A stretch of 64,000 bases of DNA from Carposina sasakii (taxonomy: Eukaryota; Arthropoda; Insecta; Lepidoptera; Carposinidae): NCBI GenBank assembly GCA_014607495.2, contig CP053168.1, forward strand, positions 496,001-560,000, written 5' to 3'. Both the position numbers and the translations under genes were made by a program. How positions within the stretch are numbered: the stretch's first letter is position 1; every line of letters begins with the position of its first letter. Positions 55,440 through 64,000 of this stretch are shown here, one piece after another. The notes beneath the pieces are model-generated. The model was not told the DNA's origin. It saw only the letters and a program-made list of their open reading frames with translations, and did no database searches.

Positions 55440-56320
55440 TTGCTAGATACGTAATACATACGGATCGTATGTATTACGTTCGTACTGGAACGCACCGTTG
55501 TTGACCGCATGAATGAGCCGGACCGTGTGCGCCCCGCTTTATCCGATTAATGCAATGCAAGTGTGCACTGCAGCCAGCCTAACCGCCTGCTATTCGGGTA
55601 GTGTTACCTACATAAATAGATTCGATTATTGTTGAACTACTTGTGTATCTTTGTATAGTGTGCATTTAAATTCCTTTTACTTACGTTCCTTTTAATACCC
55701 CGCTATGCTAAATGTGACTTTAGGATATCCTATATTATCCTGTAGTTCTTGCTAACCCATTTCGGAAATACAACTGTGTTTTCTCTTTATATTTTATTTT
55801 TTTATGTTGTAAGGGAAAAACATCTTTCTTCCAGCTCAGGGGGGCAATTCTTGAAAATTTTTGAGCCGAAATGCAACCACTAACGAACAATATATACTTA
55901 ACGCTTGAGTGATAAGGTATATTTCTAGGTAGGTATATGACTCATGCCGAAATGTGTCTAATTACATCACCGTAAAGTATTTATTGTTTTGGTCTGAGCG
56001 TTTACAACGGTTCCGTTTCGGCTTCGTTCCAACTCGGGACTCTTCGAGAATTGGCCCCCTGGTACATGTCCATAATACACATTATCTCAAGGACCAAAAG
56101 AGTTTAAAATCCGCAACAAAAAAAAATACGTTTTACAGACACCATTGTCCAAGATGGCGACGCACAAACAAACGTGTCACATAAAGAATATTTATTGGAG
56201 TCTTCGAGTAATTAGTTTAGTCGCAGCAATTTATATGTAAAGCGCGGTCATATTTACTGTCCTATTACAGTACAACGAAACAGTAATACAAATCAATATA
56301 AAAATAATATGAAATGAGTA
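55440..56320. other. Intergenic DNA, nothing recognised
   Basis: No gene or shared repeat that I can support; open frame 55954-56184 has no family features. Confidence 0.35.
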
Positions 56321-56324
56321 TGAA

Positions 56325-56410
56325 GGTGGGGCGGGGCAACGCGGCCAGCCTTTTGGGCACGCTGCCACCGGTGGAGGATTTGCAAGCCGTCTTCTATTTG
56401 TAAATATTTT
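56325..56410 (+). mobile_element. LINE-F extreme C-terminus
   Basis: Translates RGNAASLLGTLPPVEDLQAVF, the same ending motif as LINE-F at 21676, followed by a stop and AT-rich 3' UTR. Confidence 0.7.
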
Positions 56411-57053
56411 CAGTTAATGGGTAGTTAATATTTAGTTTTAATTTTAGGTTTTATTACTTCATATGTAAAGAAATGTAGGTACTTAACAGAAATGTGTATC
56501 CCACACCATATTAAAGCTGTCTTAAAGGGCCCCCACATCTTGGCTACAGCACTCTACAACCTTTCCACTCCATCGGCCGTCGATTCTTCGAGCTGTCTAA
56601 CATAACCTTATACATAATAATTATTTAAGAGCACCCACTTAGCACCAAATTATTCAGTGACTGACTGGTAAACAAAGGACAGTCAAAACTATTGAGCACA
56701 GGGTCCTGAAAGGTACCTACGTACTGGTATTTTGCTTAGACAGGATTTTCTGTAATTGTCAAAGAAACGGAAAAATAATTCTAAAGATTACGCGGATAAA
56801 GTCGTAGGATATACCTACTTAGGTATTCTTAAACTGTTCACAATAATGTATGGCAAAGCTCAAGTAATCCTATAGTAACTACCCTAGCGTTTTTAATACT
56901 TTATGAGCTAAGTACTTTGTAATAACAGTAGTCAATGTACTGTGGGAATTTTAAATAAACCTTTTTTAATGTCGGAACACTTCTGTAGGTAATAAAAATT
57001 GTACTACTCGCATTATATGCCAATATTTCTACCCTATTAATTTATATGTTGGT

Positions 57054-57300
57054 GCCGAGTAGAGTTTGTACCACCCCATGCCTGCCCGTGGGTATCGTAC
57101 GAGGTGATTAAGGGTTTCCGGGTGGTGGGCAGCAGCGCCTCCCGTGTTGACAACATAGTCCAGATATCACACTGCGGTCACCAACCAGCCTGCCCAGCGT
57201 GGTGACTATGGGCAAAAACCCCCCTATGGCAGTAGCCTTGTGGTGTGCCCTGGGGAAGGCCTACAGCCAGCAGTTGACTGCAATAGGTTGAAAACAATAA
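57054..57300 (+). mobile_element. Repeat family P, best-preserved copy
   Basis: From 'gccgagtagagtttgtacc' through CACCCCATGCCTGCCCGTGG and 'aagggtttccgggtggtggg' to AGCAGTTGACTGCAATAGG. Confidence 0.7.
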
Positions 57301-57789
57301 CTTTATTATACCCTGTTTTGAGCAAATTAATAATCATCTCTATCAATGTAAAACTGTTTTTCCGGCCGTCCCCGGTACCTATGCCTCAAATTCGAATTGT
57401 AACATAAAAAAATTTGAAAAGCTGCTTTGTACTTTCACTAACCCCAATATGGATCTTCGGTCTGAAATAAATAATTTTTATTTTATTTTTATTTATTTAT
57501 GTATACTGTGACCATCGTACTAGTATCGTATCGGTTACCCTAATAAAATTCATTTACAATAGAGTAACGAAGTTGAGCACCCTGAGGTATTAAAGATGCT
57601 AACAAGGACATATCATATATCTAGTTTAAATAAACCTAGCTGTATACCACATATATTTTTTCTGCAGCTCCATGACGGGGATATGTATACGAAAACAACA
57701 ACGAGCATAAGTTAAACATGTACTTATCAACGTGGTGAAAGTTTATATTCCTGCCGTACTTTTTTAGCTGTTAAGTTCGTATCTCTTCT

Positions 57790-58056
57790 ATGTTGCTCTT
57801 GGAGTGAAAAAAAAAACTTATAATACGACAGCTGCTTCTCTTCCCGGGCATACTGTAGAAGTCAGTAGAGGGACAAGAGGGTCTTGGTGTTTTGTAGGCG
57901 ATGGGCTGACCGCCTTTCACTACTAACCGAACGTGTACATCTCAACTATACCCTCAAAATTTGTCAGAAGTGGCACCATGTGGTTCTATCGGCCCTTGGT
58001 ACTCTGCCTACCCCGTAAGGGATAAAGGCGTGATTATATGTATGTATGTATGTAAG
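57790..58056 (+). mobile_element. SINE-B, longest form
   Basis: 'tctatgttgctcttggagtg', 'gctgcttctcttcccgggc', 'agtcagtagagggacaagag', then the short-form body and an ATGT tail. Confidence 0.75.
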
Positions 58057-58059
58057 TTC

Positions 58060-60050
58060 GTATGTAGGTATATAAAAATACTATAAAATGCCAACTGATC
58101 GATAAAAACGAATTGACTACTGACCTTATTTATTAAAATCCGCAACTTTACAATAATTTTTTATGGCAATCAATACAATATGTCATCAATATTTTATGTC
58201 TGTTTTTTCGCGTATTTTTTGCGTATGGTTGAAACTTAATTTCGGTTCAAGTAACCATATAATTGCATGTAATTTGCAAAATGCATACGATATCGATATA
58301 CCGTAGTTAGTAGTTACAATCGGCATCGATATTTAATCGATAGCTAGCTGTGGCCGCTGTAAATAAACCATGAGCAGCTGCACACCTGCCGTGTGCGGTG
58401 AACAGGCGAACGGTCAGGTGGAAATGACACGGGTAAAACTAGAAATTTGAGTAAACCTCTATTGGTAAGATTTAGTTATCTCTCTACACATAAAAACTTG
58501 TGTAAAATATAATAAAACTTTTGGTTATACAACGTCTACATATCGCGCATTGTAGGTATTCAAAGGAGGTCCCTTAAGTATCTGGATTTTAAAACTCGCT
58601 AGACAAAAGATACCACTTCTTGCCACTCGAGTTGCGCAGGGAAATGACTTGCGGATATATTAATGAATAAAATGTCTATCTAATAACAGAAAGCTTATGT
58701 AAAATATAGAATAAAATAAATCTAGATTTACTTTAATCATGAATCAGCACACACGAAGACTGGTTATGTAAAAAAAATCAAGAAGGCATATGTACTGATG
58801 CGATTACAGAATTTCTATTTTTATTACCTGTACCTGCCAGTAATTAAGATATGTTCTAACGTTGAATTCCACATTCACGTTGGCCTCTACCCGCTTCATT
58901 ACGTTCCCGGTAATCGCGGTGCATTTATCCGACTGTGCACAGAACAAAATGCGGGTTCACAAGTAGGGGCTTATAGAATAGAAAGCCAGTGGGCTAATAG
59001 TGAACTCTCTCGTTTTGTTTCCATTGTGGAAGCAAGAAACCGCTATAAGCTGTGTAGAGCGCCATCTCGCTCTCCACAATGGAAATACTCTTACTATAAT
59101 GGGTTCATGTGCTTTTTGAAAAAGCAGTGGGATAACTGGGGATAACATTTTTTTTTCATATTAATTTCGCTTGTGAATGAGTTTTGAAGTATTCTATAAA
59201 TCCGTGATCAGTATCGATTGAGTACGAGTACACCTGCTTTCTTTATTATTCAAACAGAAATTACTGCCCGAGGAAATGAAAGAATTTTTTACCCTAGTAG
59301 AATAGGACAAGCTATGCGAAGCTGTGCTATACTAATCATAATTAAAAATTTTGGTTCGATCATGAGGCAATAAAAAAGTACAATAGGAATATGTTGTTAG
59401 TTAACTTAATTATGTACGACATATGACGTTGACGTGATGACGTTGTTTTAAACCCCCAAATAGCTAGGTAGTATTTGCTCAAGAGGGCAATCTCGCTAAA
59501 AGGCTTTACGTTTCAACGGAACGTTATTGGTTATGGTTTAGTTTTCAATTAGCTTTGGCTCCAATAACGTTCGTTTTGCATTTCAGACATATCCATTGTC
59601 TCTATTTTAACTTTAAACGTTATTATATGCACATTGTAGTTTAGTTTTGGCTTCTAGCTTGCTTCGTCCATTATCAATGCAGGCTGTACCACGGCAGATG
59701 AGGTTGATATTGAAACCATGAGGTTGACATAGAAACCATAAATATCTCTTATAATATATAGCTTTATTATGGTGAACAAGCCTATCTTATACACCTAAGT
59801 AATTACTAGGTACATACACGGATTTCAATTTACACGCAGACATTACGTTTTTGTATTCCTTCTTGGGGGAAAATAATTTTTATTTAAAGATAAACATTTT
59901 TCACAAAATAATTGGCAAACACATATTTTGCCATATTGAATGAGTATGGTCGTTTATTATGTTTGCAGGTAAATGTTTTTTTTTTATATTTTTAACGTAC
60001 AAGATAATTTCTTTTTTACTTTTGTCCGTCTCTGCCTATTGTTATCGGAT
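58060..60050. other. Intergenic DNA, no supported gene
   Basis: The largest open frame (58798-59145, 115 codons, plus) shows no family motif. It contains a mirrored TTTCCATTGTGGA / TCCACAATGGAAA pair at 59020-59085, suggesting a small foldback repeat. ATCGAT-rich text lies at 58290-58345. Confidence 0.4.
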
Positions 60051-60055
60051 TTATA

Positions 60056-60354
60056 CAGTTTGTAACAAAAGGGGTATGTTAAACGACAAGCTATGAAAAT
60101 ATGAGCCTACTATAGAGAACCTATTCCCAAACTTTGAGACTCGAAATCACATGTTTATTTTTCCAGTTATTATGGAGACTTCCTAAACAAGTTAGGAATG
60201 TTCATACCATATTGAAAAATAAACATGTGATTTTTCGAGTCTTAAATTTTGGGAATAGGTTCTCTATAGTAGGCTCATATTTTCATTTTCTTTATAATGG
60301 ACTATATTCATAGCTTCTCGCTTAACATACCCTTTCTACTCGTATTACACCCTG
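60056..60354 (+). mobile_element. MITE-2 foldback element
   Basis: Starts CAGTTTGTAACAAAAGGGGT after TA, ends TTACACCCTG; the mirrored halves 'agagaacctattcccaaac' and 'ttgggaataggttctct' are clear. Confidence 0.8.
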
Positions 60355-60445
60355 GAGAGAGCCTATTTAATTGAGACTAGAAATAACATATTACCTATAC
60401 AGGTGTCAACTATATTGATAGTCCTAAGTATTATTCTGACGTATA

Positions 60446-60795
60446 CAGGATGATTTTTGGTCGTCAATGTTCCTCATCGTCACGATCATTTTTCTCCATG
60501 GAAGTATAACTGGGAAGTATCTGGTTCCCAAGATATTAGGGTCCAAAGTTGAGTAAATAGACTGCGTTTTTCTGCATAACTGCACATAGACGCACGTAGC
60601 AAGATTTTATCACAAGAAATAATTAATATCTATCTATGAAAAATCTAGCATAAACACTGGACACTATAAATTTCGCCCGATCAAGTAATAAAAAAAAAAT
60701 TACATCGTTTACCAGCATTTTTTTGGCATAAACTTACTTTATTTGATGTATAGAGTACGCACCCTCGTTAAGGGTGGCAACGAAAAAACATCCTG
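60446..60795 (+). mobile_element. MITE-1 copy I
   Basis: Starts CAGGATGATTTTTGG after TA; a small deletion removes the 'cgaaaactacgg' block; ends ACATCCTG. Confidence 0.8.
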
Positions 60796-61305
60796 GAGTT
60801 AAGCTAGACAGTAATGTCAAGTTTCATGAAAATCGGTTAAGTAGTTCTAACGTGATCCATAAATCTTCACATTTTGAACTATAACATTTTTAATATTATG
60901 TTGTAGGTAGGTTACTGGGATAATTATTCTACCTATATATCTATGTAGGTTCAGTCCATAACTTTAACTTCCAAGTATCTTATTCTAAAATTCCGAGTTT
61001 CGAAGCGAACTGCGAACTAACTTCGTTAAAGTTCGCGAAGAAGGGCGAAACTTTCCAACATCGTTAATCTTACAAACTATACATTTTTTATTAATTTAGT
61101 CGAGATTTACGGATTTGATGAAACCTGCCCAAGTAGCATGACCTGCGAAACACGCTATGATAAACTGATTTATCGACATTTAGCCTGTCAAAATACGACA
61201 AATATAGCCGCCATGCTGAATTTTGTATAGAGTCGATACGATATCGTACTATATGATATCCACGATGCGTGGTTATACTAGGGGGCTGGGCATTAAATTG
61301 GCTAG

Positions 61306-61315
61306 AGGTGGCGCT
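61306..61315 (+). promoter_or_regulatory. CTCF-like motif AGGTGGCGCT
   Basis: Single match to the insect CTCF core (AGRTGGCGC). Sequence match only. Confidence 0.25.
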
Positions 61316-61411
61316 GTAAAAGCTGAAAGATATTTTGACCTTATCAGAGATCTTTGATTTCCAAAAAAATTATGTTTATACATTGATTTTACCAATGGGT
61401 TATAAATATTA

Positions 61412-61615
61412 CTAGCAGCCGCCCACGGCTTCGCCCGCGTGAGAGTGCATTACTCCCGTTCGAAACCGGGCCGGGTCCCTAGTTATACATTGTAAACCTT
61501 TCTCGTGAATCACTCTATTAAAAAACCGCATCAAAATCCGTTCCCTAGTTTGAAAGATCTAAGCATACATAGGGACCGACAGACAGCGGCAAACGACTTT
61601 GTTTTATAATATGTA
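61412..61615 (-). mobile_element. Helitron-like element
   Basis: CTAG then CAGCCGCCCACGGCTTCGCC, 'ccgcatcaaaatccgttccc', ends 'gttttataatatgtagtg'. Confidence 0.65.
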
Positions 61616-61619
61616 GTGA

Positions 61620-62470
61620 TGATTTCATTTCCCAACCGGACTATTTTGTTTAATTTCATATGTGTCCCCTACACACGGCTTCTTTCTAAGAAAGATTTTA
61701 GAAAAAAAACTCCTAAATTTAGGCTGTTAGAAAACCCTTAATCTTTAATTAAAACAAAAGTAGCTTTATTATTAAAACTGAGAATTACAATGCGTTAGAT
61801 TAATTGATTACATAGATTTTTAATTCAAAACTATCAAAAACACATAATTTTGATTAGAAGAGGTTAAAGACAATCCCTAGTTTTGTATGACCAGGGTCCA
61901 ATCACGACTATAGTCCTGCAGAAGAGCAATATAATTTGTGATATTCTAACATCCATTTAATTACATCATAATAGAAACTATTACAATTCAGGTGTTGGAT
62001 GCAATATGCTAGCTTAGTACAATATGCCGGTTTAATACAATATTCTCTGGTTCAATAAACAGATTAATATTGCTTGTATTAGACTAATGCAGCTAAGGAG
62101 GTTTATGCTCCAGAGCTGAAGAGTTATTGTTAACTGCACTAAGTGCTTGGTACAGGTAAGGGGGCAGCTGCCCCAACAATCCGAACCCTTAACACACGCC
62201 TTCTGTTACAACCTGTATACAATAATAAGCTTGGCTACGAACCGATTTTCCTAATCATCAAATAGTTTATCTGGAAGATAAAGTTGGTATTATCTTTCTC
62301 TAAAACTTAATCTTAGTATAGGCTTGAATCAGCTTGAATTTAAAAAAATTGATACCTAGAATCTTAATTCTATCTATTGAAGAGATTTCTGTTACCACAT
62401 ACTGTCTAAGTCACATAATATTATGTATACAATAAAGGATAAAGAAAGAAAGGTATACAACCACCGGTTT
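61620..62470. other. Intergenic DNA, nothing firmly recognised
   Basis: A possible MITE-2 right end ('ttctgttacaacctgta', about 62201-62217) and a 'tacaataaaggataaag' LINE-like tail (about 62429-62446) are present. Confidence 0.4.
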
Positions 62471-62479
62471 ATGAGTATA

Positions 62480-62854
62480 CAGGATGATTTTTGGTTGTCA
62501 ACGTTTCCTAAAACTACGGAATCTCCCCATCATCACGATCATTTTTCCTCATGAAAGCATACCTGGGAAGTGTCTGGTTTCCAAAATATTTGGGTAAATT
62601 TGAGTAAATAGACTGCGTTTTTTCTGCATAAATGCTCACGCGTGTAGCAAGATTTTTTCACGAGAAATAATTAATATCTGTCTATGAAAAAACTAGCATA
62701 AACACTGGACACTATAAATTTCGCCCGATAAAGTACAATTTTTTTTTTTTTTTTAATTTACATCGTTTCCTAGCATTTTTTTGGCGTAAATTTACTTTAT
62801 TTGATGTATAGAGTACGTACCCTTCGTTAAGGGTGGCCACGAAAAAGCACCCTG
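62480..62854 (+). mobile_element. MITE-1 copy J
   Basis: TA-flanked, ends CAGGATGATTTTTGG and GCACCCTG. Confidence 0.85.
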
Positions 62855-63154
62855 TATACATCCAACTTTCGCTATGCCAAGTGGTTTACTAAATGAAATC
62901 TCTAACAATAATGAGTTCGCCTTTGTGCATAATCATTTTATTTTTTTTCTACAGTAAACAATATAAAGAAAGATAGTATAACATACAGGCTACCTTCTCT
63001 ATTGACGATAGAATTATAATCCACAGAAAACAAAATGAGTCAAAGGGATTGGATTGGAACGGGTGCTAGGGATGTATATGAAAAATATCAAAACGAAAAA
63101 AATATAAAAAATTGGCTAGATACAAAGCTAGTTTCTTTATTTATCCCATCTTTC

Positions 63155-63322
63155 TACTATGCTGCTCTGGGAGTGAAAAAAGTATAATACTCCAGCTGCA
63201 TCTCATCCCGGGCATACTGTATAAGTCAGTAGAGGGACAAGAGGGTCTTGGTGTTTTGTAGGCGATGGCCTGACCACCATGTGGTTCTATAGACCCTTGG
63301 TGCATATATATATATATATATA
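63155..63322 (+). mobile_element. SINE-B long form with (AT)n tail
   Basis: 'gctgctctgggagtgaaaa', 'GGCGATGGCCTGACCACC', 'atgtggttctatagaccc', then an (AT)n run at 63303-63322 replaces the usual 3' end. Confidence 0.65.
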
Positions 63323-63884
63323 TCAATGTCTTAAGACCTCAATCGTAACATAACGTATAAAATATGTAGTTCGTCGATATGTTACTATCATAGCAATACA
63401 ATAAAGAATAATAAAATGTATCGATACGTTACTATCGTATCGATATATTAATATCGTGCCAGCACATCCCTATAACATCGAGCAAGTACAATTTATCTCC
63501 GGTTGACAAATATTTAAATGCGAGCGTATTTGCGCCGGGGGCAATCGATCAACTCGCAAAATCACACACACTACGTACCAACTGAAAATAAAATCGTATA
63601 CCTTAGGAAATTGATTTGAATTTTTCAATGGTATTTACCCTTCGTAGTATTAGCAACGTCGTCGTAAGAGTCGATTAAGGAACGCGGCCTTTCTCTCAGG
63701 TGATAAGCTAGCAATTTGTCACTGATAAAACAAAACATCTATCAGGTACCCGCTATGTTAAATGTGACATGTCCTTTATGATCCTGTGTGTCTGGGATTT
63801 CCTTTATTTTTCTGGCTGCTCCATTTCGGGAACTCTGTACCGATGTGACATAGGCTATGTCACTCTGTACTTTATAGTACCTAT

Positions 63885-64000
63885 ACTATCTATAGTATAA
63901 AAATGAATCGCCTAATGTGTTGGTAAGCGTATTCCTTGAAGTACAGGGATCGTTCTAACGGAGAGAAAAATTTTAAAAATGCCTGAACATGTCTAAAACA
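63885..64000 (+). mobile_element. Second Helitron-like family, 5' part, cut by window end
   Basis: 'atgaatcgcctaatgtgttg', 'gaagtacagggatcgttc' and 'gaacatgtctaaaaca' match 29625-29790. Confidence 0.55.

Noticed and set aside
58798..59145. 115-codon open frame as a gene
   Set aside because: No recognisable motif, no supporting promoter or splice signals, and a mirrored repeat runs through it.

Overview
The window looks like nuclear DNA of a lepidopteran insect (moth or butterfly). The base composition is AT-rich, true coding sequence is sparse, and the sequence is packed with short interspersed repeats. These include Helitron-like elements ending in CTAG with a 'TTCGTCCGCGTG' hairpin region, TA-flanked MITEs, tRNA-derived SINEs, an ATGT-tailed SINE-like family, and 5'-truncated non-LTR retrotransposons. 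The species assignment is inference from repeat style and from the gene family; no marker gene is present. Most long open frames in the window are shadows of repeats.

Real genes. The centre (33.8-46.4 kb) holds a small cluster of secreted, cysteine-rich TIL-type (trypsin-inhibitor-like) protease-inhibitor genes. Copy 1 (+ strand, 33840-35115) and copy 3 (- strand, 44696-46346) are complete two-exon genes of 108 codons each. In both, exon 1 encodes a signal peptide plus a short 'RGCIYI' segment, one phase-1 intron follows, and exon 2 encodes an 8-cysteine TIL domain. Copy 2 (+, 38325-38560) is an intact exon 2 with the same phase and all eight TIL cysteines, but no exon 1 is visible near it. 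It is either an alternative terminal exon of copy 1 or an orphan duplicate. The predicted P1 residues differ (Met, Lys, Lys), which suggests different protease targets. A second likely gene enters from the left edge: a first coding exon on the - strand (8120-8228) with a Kozak-like ATG, a signal-peptide-like N-terminus and a splice donor. The rest of it is not recognisable in the window.

Layout. 1-8.1 kb: Helitron, SINE and LINE debris, plus a 23-bp perfect hairpin. 8.1-10 kb: the first exon, a Helitron-like element with a 127-bp minisatellite, and a cluster of TATCGATA sites. 10-33 kb: SINEs, LINE 3' ends, MITEs, and two GC-rich repeat copies. 33-47 kb: the TIL cluster, broken up by LINE, hAT MITE, Helitron and MITE insertions. 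47-64 kb: mostly repeats, including several nested insertions with readable target-site duplications. MITE family 1 (about 380 bp, TA target) is present in ten copies and is the most abundant well-defined element.

The TIL proteins would be exported and act outside the cell as serine-protease inhibitors, typical of haemolymph, gut, silk or cocoon. Nothing else in the window clearly works with them.
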